DNA of 64,000 bases from Agrobacterium tumefaciens. Its GTDB lineage: Bacteria > Pseudomonadota > Alphaproteobacteria > Rhizobiales > Rhizobiaceae. Below, piece by piece: positions 56,221 to 64,000 of this stretch. The notes beneath the pieces are model-generated. The model saw only the letters and a list, made by a program, of their open reading frames with translations, was not told the origin of the DNA and ran no database searches. The stretch spans positions 322,413 to 386,412 of the forward strand of contig CP048487.1 in NCBI GenBank assembly GCA_025560025.1. Direction: 5' to 3'. Made by a program: the position numbers and the translations under genes. How positions within the stretch are numbered: the stretch's first letter is position 1; every line of letters starts with the position of its first letter.

Positions 56221-56438
56221 CCCATGTCTCCTGAAGTTTTTCTGCTGCCACAGCCAGCTCGGTAACGCTGAGCGCCATTTCGGTTACGCGCTTGATTGGC
56301 ACCGTGGGCGAATGATCAAATTTCCAAAGGCCTGCCGCAAGCGATCGGGCTTGAGTTTTCGATACCATCCAAGTACCATTATTATACGAAAGAACTTGTT
56401 GTCAACGACAGCCAGCATGGAGCGAACGCAAAGCGAAA

Positions 56439-57068
56439 ATGAACGCTGAGAGACAGAGAGGCCGGCCAAGGACGGCCACCGATGCGGAACGCCGCAAGTC
56501 GATCTTGAAGGCGGCCCACGCGGCTTTCGTGGAACTCGGCTTTGCTCGCACGACAACGGCCGTCGTCGCGGCAAAGGCGAATATCTCGAAACGCACGATC
56601 TACGCGATATTCGACGACAAGACTGCGCTGTTCGCCGCTGTCATCCGGGAGCATCGTCACTTGATTCTCGACCTGCCCCGGCCAGCCGGCGATGATTTGC
56701 CGGTTTTCGAAACGATGGTTCGGATTTTTCGGCTGGATATCGACGAAACGGCCGAGCGCGAACGCGAGGCCATCCTAAATCTGATCGTGCGCGAATCCGC
56801 CCGGTTTCCCGAGCTTTCCGATTACCTTTACGAAAATAATATCCTGCGCTCCCGCGAGGAATTGATCGAGTGGCTGAACGAACAGACCCGGTGTGGGCGC
56901 ATGACTGTCGAAGACCCTGCGATGTGCGCCGGAATGCTGATGGATATTGTTTTTGGAGCGCTGTTGCCGCGCAGAAGGATCAAAAAGGGAGCCGACCGGA
57001 CCCGCAGGGTAGAAGACATCAAGAAGCGGCTCAAGATTTTCCTGCGCGGTACAGGCACGCAGAAATAA
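56439..57068 (+). CDS. TetR family transcriptional regulator
   Basis: The protein is about 209 residues long. The winged part is not present, as usual for TetR: helix-turn-helix TTTAVVAAKANISKRTIYAIFDDKTALFAAV near residue 38, then an all-helical ligand domain. It is divergent from the esterase/ceramidase/multicopper oxidase genes at 52106-56220 and probably controls them. The 218-base gap between them must hold both promoters; I see no strong operator in it. Confidence 0.85.
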   Translation: MNAERQRGRPRTATDAERRKSILKAAHAAFVELGFARTTTAVVAAKANISKRTIYAIFDDKTALFAAVIREHRHLILDLPRPAGDDLPVFETMVRIFRLDIDETAEREREAILNLIVRESARFPELSDYLYENNILRSREELIEWLNEQTRCGRMTVEDPAMCAGMLMDIVFGALLPRRRIKKGADRTRRVEDIKKRLKIFLRGTGTQK

Positions 57069-57570
57069 GAGGCCTGGCCTCAATTACTGGCGCAAACTGT
57101 TGTCCCGCTGCTGCGCTGGCGCTGGCACATTGATGGTCGAAAAGAAGCCTTCCTTCGCCTGTCGCATGATAGCGGGGGGCTTCCCGGCCGCAACAACGAC
57201 GCGGTGCACCGAAGTTTTCAGATTAAGCGCAGGCAAGTCTGGAAGGTACTTTTGGCATGGGGGGCCATAGAATGGAGGCCGTGCGTCAAGGGTCTTTCCT
57301 CAAATCGGACGCTAATCGATGGACATGTACCGGGTCTGGCTCTCTCAGAGAAGGAGGCGGCCGCGCTGAACTGGCAGGGATTAATGACGCTTGCGGGTGC
57401 CGTCGAAATCTGGAGGCTTTGATGCTGTATCGAAAAGCGACCAAATGGCGCGGTCGGAAACAGGAGCCTGCTCGCGCTGATGATATCGGCGCGCGCCATC
57501 GCTCTGACCGAAACCGGAAAACTCCGCCTTTGGTGGTCCAACGTACGGGTGCGTGGATCAGGCCTTCTGA
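57069..57570. other. Gap without a recognisable gene
   Basis: Several short frames cover this stretch, but none has a recognisable family, ribosome binding site or coherent length. A small GATCAG/CTGATC inverted repeat near 57557-57573 could form a hairpin after the methyltransferase gene. Nothing else was seen. Confidence 0.3.
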
Positions 57571-58401
57571 TCACGCTGTCCCGAGCCCTCCGGCGCCTCG
57601 CGGTGTTGCTTGTCGTTTCCGGGCGACGAACATCTGGAACCGGTAGCCGTAAGGTATCCGGCCGTCGGCTCCGGCAAGGCCGGCGCCGACCCTGACCAGC
57701 GCGGATTTGGTATCGGTCTCGCCCAGCCTGGAAACAACGGCCTTGGCGTGAGAAGAAGACAGCGCCAGGCCCACGAAGCCATCGACGTCGAGCGGCAGCG
57801 TGACCGTTCGCTTCAGGACCTCCACCACCTCAAGACCCGGGAGTGCCTCGAGCTCTGCAACATAGTCGGGCCGTTCATAAGCCTTTGGACCGCCCTCGCG
57901 CGCCAGGAAGCCCTCGATAGCCGCGGCAGCCGGAGAATTCTCGGTGTCTCTGACATATTCGATGATGGCGAGAATGCCCCCTTGTGCGAGGGCGCGTGTG
58001 GCCTCGGCATAAAAGATCGGCCTTTCAAACCAGTGTGCTGCGGTTGCGGCAATGATCGCGCGCGCCGCGCCATTCCCGACCGGAAGCGATTCCGCCGAAC
58101 CATCCAGAAACGCGATATTGAAGCCGTTCGTTTGCCCAATTGCGGCGTCGCGCATGTTTTCAGCCGGTTCGATGCCGAGAATGCGCATGCTGGGAGGAAG
58201 CGCTTTCGCCAGCTGGCGAGTGAATATACCGGTGCCACATCCGACGTCGAGCACAGGCGCATCGTCAGAGACCGGGACGTCCGTGATATGGGCCGCGAGG
58301 GAGGCTACCATCTCATCAGGATATTGCGGCCGAAAGCGTGCATAACCGCCGCTGAGCGTATTGAAACGATCACGAAATCCGGCCGGCGTGTCTGAAGACA
58401 T
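57571..58401 (-). CDS. SAM-dependent methyltransferase
   Basis: The protein is about 276 residues long. The SAM motif VLDVGCGTGIFTRQLAK lies near residue 45, and acidic post-motifs (LGIEPAENM, FLDGSAESLPV) follow. It is a class I methyltransferase of the type called methyltransferase domain 11. The substrate cannot be inferred. ATG 58401 is preferred over 58500 because the extra N-terminal text is unlike the family. It shows no clear operon partner. Confidence 0.82.
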   Translation of the reverse strand: MSSDTPAGFRDRFNTLSGGYARFRPQYPDEMVASLAAHITDVPVSDDAPVLDVGCGTGIFTRQLAKALPPSMRILGIEPAENMRDAAIGQTNGFNIAFLDGSAESLPVGNGAARAIIAATAAHWFERPIFYAEATRALAQGGILAIIEYVRDTENSPAAAAIEGFLAREGGPKAYERPDYVAELEALPGLEVVEVLKRTVTLPLDVDGFVGLALSSSHAKAVVSRLGETDTKSALVRVGAGLAGADGRIPYGYRFQMFVARKRQATPRGAGGLGTA

Positions 58402-58668
58402 TCCACTCTTCCTCGATACTGCGGTCCCTGGATTCGAAGGATTTACGCCGCCGAGAAAGCAGCCATTCGTATCGTACCGTATGATCGGAACACTTGACAT
58501 ATGCGTTCTACCGGGGCTTTCCCTGCCGTAGTCTGTCTGCAGTCTACGATGTGATCGCCGGATGCCTGCTGGCGTAGATGCTGCAATGGGGTGCCGGCTT
58601 CTTTGAGTTTAGCGACGATGAGATTTCTGCATGGGCAGGAATCAGAAATGCACAGCTGCCGTCAGGGG

Positions 58669-58980
58669 TTAGTTTCGGTCGTCACTTTGCCTCATGCACT
58701 CGCGCAGGAACTCGATGAATCTTTGCGTCTTGGCGGGCAGCAGGCGTGTTTCGGTGATCGCATAGACAGGAACAGGTGTAGCCTGCCACTGCGGCAGCAC
58801 GCGGCGCAACCGTCCGCCCGCCATATCCTCGGCGACAATTTCCTCCGCCAGTACGACGATGCCCAGATCGAACGCGGCGAGGCGACGCATCATCCCGATA
58901 CTGTTGAGCTGGAAGCGGCCGCCGACCGTGACCTCGACCGCTTCGTTTTCGGGATCGACCAGGCGGCGGTGGCAACGATC
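58669..58980 (-). pseudogene. C-terminal fragment of a LysR family regulator
   Basis: The reverse strand reads NSIGMMRRLAAFDLGIVVLA, then GRLRRVLPQWQATPVPVYAI and KTQRFIEFLREC, matching the end of a LysR effector domain. The helix-turn-helix and most of the effector domain are missing. It borders the plasmid-maintenance module. Confidence 0.6.
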
Positions 58981-59200
58981 GGCAATCGTATCAGCAGCAC
59001 AGAGGTACAAGATGCCGCCGAGGGGGTAGTGCGGCCCTTCCAGCAGGCCGTCGGTAGCGCCGCAGCTGCCTACCCCGAAAGTGCGTTGTTCGATCAGTTG
59101 CTGCTCTTCCCGATGAAGCTCGGCCTGTCGATCGCACTGGCCTCGACGGCGATGCTCGCCAGCCCGATCGCAATGACAAAGCGACTGCAGACGACCGGCA

Positions 59201-59905
59201 TCAGTCGATAAAGGACGCTTCTTCGTCCGTCTCGCCTTCGCCGCCTTCCGAGGCGGCGATTTCGTTTTGAACTGCATGTCGGCTGAGCAGGCCCGCATCA
59301 TCGAGCGCCTCGATGTTCGGCAGGTCGCGCAGCGTCTCCATGCCGAAGGCCGAGAGGAAGTGTGGCGTCGTCACATAGGTATAGGGTGCACCCGGCGTTG
59401 GGCTGCGCGGCCCGGAGCCGATGAATCCAGCGCCGCGCAGATTGCCAATGGTGTCGCGGCTAACCTCCTTGCCAAAGATCTTTGACAGCTCTCCACGGGT
59501 GACCGGCTGGAAATATCCCACCGCCATCAGCACCATCGCCTCGAACTCGGAGAGCGGCGTTGCCGCGCCGCGCGTTGGTGCAGCTAACGCTCGTATCGCG
59601 GCCGCATAACGCAAACGCGTTCGGTGCTGCCAGCCGCCGGCGACTGACACCAGCTCGTAGGGCCGTTCTCGCAACTCCTCGATGAGATCGTCGATTAGCA
59701 GATCAATACTGCAGTCTTTTCCCACCACGCGCGCCAAGGTCTCGCGGCTGACCGGCTCGGCCGAGGCAAAGATCACTGCCTCGACCCGCATCATCCATTC
59801 CCGCCAGCGCATATCCGCCGGCAGATCTTCTAGCTCACGATCAAACAGGACATCGCCCTGGGGATTCTTTTTTGCGTTCCGGCGTGGTTGCGATGCTGCG
59901 CTCAT
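59201..59905 (-). CDS. ScpB-like SMC-complex subunit (plasmid type)
   Basis: The protein is about 234 residues long. It has the tandem winged-helix fold of ScpB: VEAVIFASAEPVSRETLARV and LSEFEAMVLMAVGYFQPVTRGELSKIFGKEVSRDTIGNL. ScpB acts with SMC and ScpA in chromosome compaction, but plasmid copies next to DUF1403 genes are common in rhizobia and their role is unclear. ATG 59905 lies 10 bases after the DUF1403 stop, so the two are one unit. An acidic C-terminal tail follows. Confidence 0.85.
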   Translation of the reverse strand: MSAASQPRRNAKKNPQGDVLFDRELEDLPADMRWREWMMRVEAVIFASAEPVSRETLARVVGKDCSIDLLIDDLIEELRERPYELVSVAGGWQHRTRLRYAAAIRALAAPTRGAATPLSEFEAMVLMAVGYFQPVTRGELSKIFGKEVSRDTIGNLRGAGFIGSGPRSPTPGAPYTYVTTPHFLSAFGMETLRDLPNIEALDDAGLLSRHAVQNEIAASEGGEGETDEEASFID

Positions 59906-59915
59906 CCAACTCGCC

Positions 59916-60869
59916 TCACAACCCAAAGATCCGGAACGAGGATCGGTCGGACAATTCGCGCACTGCGTCGGAACTTTCGAGACGATCAAACAGCCGGTTC
60001 GCCGCCCAACGCGATAGAGCGCTTCCTGACGCCGACGCCGGAATAGCGTCTTCGGTCAGCAATCTGCGGATAACCGGCTCGGCGCCCTTCGTCCGCACTT
60101 GGGGCGCCACCGCCAGCAACCGTGCGGCACGGCGGTCGATTTCGGCGGCGGACCGCATGGCTCCCTCAACGCCGTCGATGAGTGCCAGGCAGATTGCTTT
60201 CGGGTAAGCCGGCTCGCCCGGACGGACACGGCCGCGGCCACCGATGGTGCGGAAGGCGGACCCGAAGCGCTCGGGCAGCAGCAGCGGCACGGGTTTGAGC
60301 CAGTTCAGTTTGTTCGCCAACACGACTTCGGCGACGCCAAGCGCCAGAACCTCCGCGTCCGGGCGAACGGCAGAGATCATCGTCAAAAAATCCGCCAGCA
60401 CGAAAGGGGCTGCTCGCCGAGACTGGATGGCAGAATCGACCATGTCGGGGATCGAGGCAAGGCCATCATCCCACCGAATCTCGAGGAGGCCGGCGAGCTC
60501 CTGAACGAAGGGGGTGGTGATCGTGCCGGATCGGCGCGCCAGCATTCGTGTGGCCAGAAACAACTTTCCGGCCGGGCCGGGATCGGCGTCGGCAGCCGCC
60601 AATAAAACCGCGTCACGGATCACAGTTTCTTCTTCGTTCCGACCGAGCATTTTGGCAGCGACGGCGGCCGATTTCAGGGCGAGGCGATCGCGCCAGCAGC
60701 CGAGCCACGGCGGCTCGGCACGCACCAGATCGTCGAGCGATTTCAGTGCGATACCGGCGGCGAAAGCGGCGTCGCATTCGGTCAGGTCGCGGCCGCGCGA
60801 CAACGCCCAGCCTGGCAGGCGGGGCGGCCAAGCGGGGGCCGTTGGAGCGGAGGGCGCGAGCGAATCCAT
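59916..60869 (-). CDS. DUF1403 family protein
   Basis: The protein is about 317 residues long. It fits the DUF1403 family, with WPPRLPGWALSRGRDLTECDAAFAAGIAL near the start and PYPKAICLALIDG-like text (EPAYPKAICLALIDGVEGAM) later, ending in DRLESSDAVRELS. The function is unknown; it is found on rhizobial plasmids beside ScpB-like proteins and recombinases. It starts at 60869 and shares a divergent 124-base promoter region with the tyrosine recombinase, which contains the dif-like site. Confidence 0.8.
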   Translation of the reverse strand: MDSLAPSAPTAPAWPPRLPGWALSRGRDLTECDAAFAAGIALKSLDDLVRAEPPWLGCWRDRLALKSAAVAAKMLGRNEEETVIRDAVLLAAADADPGPAGKLFLATRMLARRSGTITTPFVQELAGLLEIRWDDGLASIPDMVDSAIQSRRAAPFVLADFLTMISAVRPDAEVLALGVAEVVLANKLNWLKPVPLLLPERFGSAFRTIGGRGRVRPGEPAYPKAICLALIDGVEGAMRSAAEIDRRAARLLAVAPQVRTKGAEPVIRRLLTEDAIPASASGSALSRWAANRLFDRLESSDAVRELSDRSSFRIFGL

Positions 60870-60946
60870 GCGCCAGAGTGTAACTCATATGAGCGGTTTA
60901 AGCCAGAAATATTGCCTTAAACCGCACGCCTTGTCGCCAAAGAAGT

Positions 60947-60975
60947 ACGTCCGATAATCTTGCATTATCGGATGT
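60947..60975. other. dif-like recombination site candidate
   Basis: Two 11-base arms, ACGTCCGATAA (60947-60957) and TTATCGGATGT (60965-60975), flank a 7-base centre, TCTTGCA. The arms are inverted repeats with one mismatch, the same geometry as XerC/XerD dif sites (arm-spacer-arm, inner ends ATAA and TTAT). It lies 18 bases before the tyrosine recombinase start. The match to a known dif site has not been tested. Confidence 0.5.
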
Positions 60976-60993
60976 TTCTGTCATTATATAGAA

Positions 60994-62148
60994 ATGCCCC
61001 AAATCATCGAGCAAAACAGCGAAAATCACATCGAACGGAACTCTGCGCCGCCAGAGAGCACGGCGTCCGGCGACGCTATTTCCGCGCCGCGGGTGTCGGC
61101 CGATATCCCGGCCGACGCTGCCGGTCTCCCCTCCCCTGTTGCCGAGCCGAGCGCCCCGCTGCCGGCGCATCTCGAGCGCCTCGCCGATAAGGCCCGCACC
61201 TATGTCGAGGCCGCCAGCTCCGCCAACACCCGCAAGGCCTACGCCTCCGACTGGAAACATTTCACTGGGTGGTGCCGGCGCCAGGGCCTGGCGCACCTGC
61301 CACCCGATCCACACAACGTCGGCCTCTACATCACGGCGCTGGCCTCGGGCGGCGCCACAGCCGATCGCAAGCCCCATTCGGTGACGACGATCGAGCGTCG
61401 CCTGTCCGCCCTAACCTGGAGCTACGCCCAGCGCGGCACGCCGCTCGACCGCAAGGACCGCCATATCGCCACGGTGCTCGCCGGCATCCGCAACACCCAT
61501 GCTGCGCCGCCGCGCCAGAAGGAAGCGGTACTTCCCGAGCACCTGATCGCCATGCTCGAGACGCTCGACAGGGGAACCCTGCGCGGCATGCGGGATCGGG
61601 CGATGCTGCTGATCGGCTTTGCCGGCGGCCTGCGCCGCTCCGAGATCGTCGGGCTGGATTGCGGCCGCGACCAGACCGAAGACGGCCGCGGCTGGATCGA
61701 GATCCTCGACAAGGGCCTGCTCGTCACCCTGCGCGGCAAAACCGGCTGGCGCGAGGTTGAGATCGGCCGCGGCTCCTCCGACGCCACCTGCCCGGTCGTC
61801 GCCGTCGAGACCTGGATCAAGTTCGCGCGGATCGCAAAGGGTCCCCTCTTTCGTCGCGTCCGCAGGCAAGGCAAGGATGTTGGACCGGACCGATTGAACG
61901 ACCGGGAGGTGGCGCGGCTCGTGAAACGGGTCGCGATGGCGGCCGGCGTTCGCGGCGACCTCAGCGAGGGTGAGCGATCTGAAAAATTCTCGGGCCATTC
62001 GCTACGCGCCGGGCTCGCCTCCTCGGCCGCGGTCGACGAGCGCTATGTCCAGAAGCAGCTCGGCCACGCCTCGGCCGAAATGACCCGCAAATATCAGCGC
62101 CGACGCGATCGTTTCCTAGTCAATCTGACCAAAGCATCTGGGCTGTGA
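60994..62148 (+). CDS. Tyrosine recombinase/integrase
   Basis: The protein is about 384 residues long. A variable N-terminus precedes a core-binding domain (RTYVEAASSANTRKAYASDW). The catalytic residues follow: Arg in GFAGGLRRSEIVGL, His-x-x-Arg in SGHSLRAGLASS, His in QLGHASAEM and the nucleophile Tyr in TRKYQRRRDRF. Plasmid-borne copies beside DUF1403 and ScpB probably resolve multimers or integrate. The dif-like site lies directly upstream. No good ribosome binding site is seen. Confidence 0.88.
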   Translation: MPQIIEQNSENHIERNSAPPESTASGDAISAPRVSADIPADAAGLPSPVAEPSAPLPAHLERLADKARTYVEAASSANTRKAYASDWKHFTGWCRRQGLAHLPPDPHNVGLYITALASGGATADRKPHSVTTIERRLSALTWSYAQRGTPLDRKDRHIATVLAGIRNTHAAPPRQKEAVLPEHLIAMLETLDRGTLRGMRDRAMLLIGFAGGLRRSEIVGLDCGRDQTEDGRGWIEILDKGLLVTLRGKTGWREVEIGRGSSDATCPVVAVETWIKFARIAKGPLFRRVRRQGKDVGPDRLNDREVARLVKRVAMAAGVRGDLSEGERSEKFSGHSLRAGLASSAAVDERYVQKQLGHASAEMTRKYQRRRDRFLVNLTKASGL

Positions 62149-62288
62149 CGCCTTTCCCTGTTTGCCGTGACGCTTCCACGTCGAAATCGGGTCGCGATCT
62201 TTCAGCTCACCGCTTCGATCAAAATCGAGAAAAAAGGGCCACTTCTAGGAAACGCGCTGCTATAAGATCGAGACGCAACGAGGACGGA

Positions 62289-63050
62289 ATGCAATCTCCA
62301 ATGCACGATGATCAGAAGGAAACAATGGCGGCTGCCGACCCGCTGGATTTCCTTCAATGCCCGGAAACCCTGCATCCTGATCTGCAGCGACACTTCCGGG
62401 ATGGCCCAGTCGGAAAAATGCTTCACCACCCCTTTATCATCAATGTGATGACGCTTCCCGGTCATCACAAGGCCGACAATATGATGTACCTCCACCGCAA
62501 GGAGGAAGCAGAGCGATCCTGGCATCAGAAAAACTGGAGCCGCTATATCGCACTTCATGAGCGCCCCTATCGCGCAGAGGCGTTACAGCGCGTTCTGTTT
62601 GAGGGCGGCCTTCCTTTTGACCAGCCGGCCACTTGGCGACTGATAAAAGCGGTCTGGATAGACAGCGAGAACGTGGACGAACACGAGCAGTTTTGGAGCG
62701 CCACCTGGAATAAGGCCAAGTCCGAGTTGACGCTCGATATTGAGGAAAAGGTAGCCTTCGACGAGCTGCCAGATATGGTGCCGGTGTGGCACGGTTTGGA
62801 AAGGGAGGATAGCAGTACCCTCGGATTATCATGGACGACGGACAAGGGCGTCGCGGCCTGGTTCGCGCAACGGTTTGCTCGCCTCAATCGTCGACCGGCG
62901 TACATCGCGGCGGGGCTCGTACACAAAGAGCATGTTAAGGCCTTTCTCTTGAGCCGGGGAGAACACGAAATCATCGCCTTCCCCGATAAGGTCGATCAAG
63001 TCGCTGTCATGCCATGCGCAAGCAAAGGCGTTCATCCATCAGGATCATAG
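62289..63050 (+). CDS. Uncharacterised protein with ADP-ribosyltransferase-like features
   Basis: The protein is about 253 residues long. The C-terminal half has VPVWHGLEREDSSTLGLSWT, DKGVAAWFAQRFA and RGEHEIIAF, which match the order His-Gly, Ser-Trp-Thr and Glu-x-Glu expected of an ART-type NAD-binding fold. The N-terminal half (DPLDFLQCPETLHPDLQRHF) is unrecognised. ATG 62289 follows GAGG; a GTG overlapping the recombinase stop would extend it by 48 basic residues. It may be a toxin, a defence factor or a regulator; the activity is not established. Confidence 0.5.
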   Translation: MQSPMHDDQKETMAAADPLDFLQCPETLHPDLQRHFRDGPVGKMLHHPFIINVMTLPGHHKADNMMYLHRKEEAERSWHQKNWSRYIALHERPYRAEALQRVLFEGGLPFDQPATWRLIKAVWIDSENVDEHEQFWSATWNKAKSELTLDIEEKVAFDELPDMVPVWHGLEREDSSTLGLSWTTDKGVAAWFAQRFARLNRRPAYIAAGLVHKEHVKAFLLSRGEHEIIAFPDKVDQVAVMPCASKGVHPSGS

Positions 63051-63083
63051 GAGACCGGCCTCCTCGTGGTCGGCAACCTCACG

Positions 63084-63099
63084 AAGGCCTCGGGGCCTT
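63084..63099 (+). terminator. Hairpin, possible weak terminator
   Basis: AAGGCC, then TCGG, then GGCCTT forms a perfect 6-bp stem with a tetraloop 34 bases after the ART-like gene. No T run follows, so termination is uncertain. Confidence 0.25.
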
Positions 63100-63951
63100 G
63101 AACAGGGCCCCTCCCCTGCCGATGTGAAGCCGTTAAGTTAAACTTCGTGCGGGATTTTCAGCTTAGCGTTTCAATTGAAATCGGGAAGTAAAAGCCACAG
63201 CCGGCGTCAAAAGCCGGTCGCATCAAGGCATTCACGCTGATTTTCGAAGAATCGTAAGCCATTGAAATCATGGTAAATGATTTGCTAAAGGAACTCTATA
63301 TAAACATTGAGGTTCCTAACTGGGTATGATTGCCGGTTGGCTTCTAACCATCGATAAGTATCCCTTATGGGAAAGCATACGTCTTGACATTGAAGACACC
63401 TTGGCTGCAATGGCAAAACCTGTGTTTACGCTTGGCGAGAGGCTCTACTCAGCTTGATACACTTCTGCACTGCGATCGCAGGCTGCATGACACCTCCATC
63501 TAGAACGTCTCCCCGTTTCCGAATGATTGGGAATGGGAATACGAAAATGGCGAATTGGGCGACGTGAGCCCATCGACGCCGCCGCCAATCTTGTGATGAA
63601 AAAGAACGACTTCATCGTAGCGCCCCGGACGATGCATAACACGCCGCAACATGACAGAGGTGACTATTATTTAAGCCCCCGCAAAACTGCTCAGACAAAC
63701 TGAGCTACCTTGAGTCGCGTGCATCTGGACAAAGCTACAGCGCGCTGAACGTATTTCCGAAGATCGTTGTTCTGGATAATCAGCCCTCGGACAAACTGGT
63801 ATCGATTCCCTATAGAGTTATTCTCCAAATACATAAAAAACAAATGTTAAATTTCGATTTTGGCTAACCGAACCCTGTTTCAAAAGAGCGGTCTGTTAAG
63901 GCGTTGTTAACTCTAAACGACTGGACGTGCGGCAAGAATCGTGTTGTATCT

Positions 63952-63991
63952 TTGGCGGGCAACAGTCGGCAAACCGAAAGATGCCCGCCAA
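63952..63991. repeat. 10-bp perfect inverted repeat at the right edge
   Basis: TTGGCGGGCA (63952-63961) and TGCCCGCCAA (63982-63991) pair perfectly across 20 bases. The GC-rich stem stands out in an AT-rich stretch. It may be a terminator, antisense RNA stem or replication-control element. Confidence 0.4.
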
Positions 63992-64000
63992 GGGGGCAAT

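Larger units (their letters stand above)
63051..64000. other. Gene-poor right end with hairpins
   Basis: No credible gene longer than 60 residues was found. One 43-codon frame (63326-63457, beginning MIAGWLLTIDKYPLWE) is possible but unsupported. AAGGCC and GGCCTT (63084-63099) form a perfect hairpin after the preceding gene. Given the maintenance module to the left, a replication region may lie just beyond the right edge, but no rep gene is visible. Confidence 0.4.

Noticed and set aside
57557..57573. Inverted repeat GATCAG/CTGATC
   Set aside because: The 6-base arms are easily found by chance, and no T run follows on either strand.
63326..63457. 43-codon frame starting MIAGWLLTIDKYPLWE
   Set aside because: There is no ribosome binding site, no recognised family and no neighbours to support it.
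63893..63910. parS-like palindrome near GTTAAGGCGTTGTTAAC
   Set aside because: The spacing and centre do not match the GTT-N4-GC-N4-AAC pattern of repABC centromeres.

Overview
The window looks like part of an accessory replicon (a repABC-type plasmid or chromid) of an alphaproteobacterium in the order Hyphomicrobiales (Rhizobiales), for example a Brucella/Ochrobactrum or Rhizobium relative. The main reason is the right end, where a DUF1403 protein, an ScpB-like protein and a tyrosine recombinase sit together, a grouping I associate with rhizobial plasmids. Protein styles fit the same group. No rRNA, tRNA, CRISPR array or intact insertion sequence was seen. Decayed genes are frequent, as expected for a replicon that gains and loses cassettes.

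Layout. 1-1.5 kb: a MarR regulator, a secreted HbpS/GlcG-like heme-binding protein and the start of a siderophore-interacting ferric reductase. 1.7-3.6 kb: debris, including a serine-recombinase remnant and a broken LysR gene. 3.6-25.3 kb: a largely intact catabolic island. It holds a dipeptide-type ABC importer, two coupled luciferase-like monooxygenases, a polar-amino-acid ABC importer, a GMC oxidoreductase, an aldehyde dehydrogenase, an M19 dipeptidase, an AhpD-like protein, a GntR/FCD regulator, a three-subunit HcnABC/opine-oxidase-like flavodehydrogenase, an Asp/Glu racemase-family enzyme, an aspartate dehydrogenase and a RidA imine deaminase. 25.4-30.3 kb: an IS110 fragment and pseudogenes of two iron-type ABC systems, a pirin and an SDR. 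30.4-33.3 kb: a TetR-controlled redox operon. 33.4-42.6 kb: iron-siderophore uptake (ABC operon and TonB receptor), a multicopper oxidase and an unusual LysR-HTH/TrpD2-like fusion. 42.8-51.9 kb: mixed intact and broken genes, including a PadR/DUF2218-methyltransferase pair and a MarR/NmrA/FMN-reductase cluster. 52-58.4 kb: a second multicopper oxidase, a ceramidase-family protein, an esterase, a TetR and a methyltransferase. 58.7-64 kb: the plasmid-maintenance module and a gene-free tail.

The most interesting signal is an AT-rich semi-palindrome close to TTTATATATTATATAGAA. It occurs at five places in the 3.6-25.3 kb island: before the dipeptide importer, before the monooxygenase pair, before the amino-acid importer operon, before gntR itself, and in the divergent promoter between the racemase operon and the aspartate dehydrogenase operon. 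This suggests that the GntR protein controls about 20 kb as one regulon. I infer a pathway that imports an N-substituted amino acid or aminopolycarboxylate/opine-like compound, cleaves it with FMN monooxygenases and a flavodehydrogenase, and clears the imine and aspartate products. The substrate cannot be read from the sequence.
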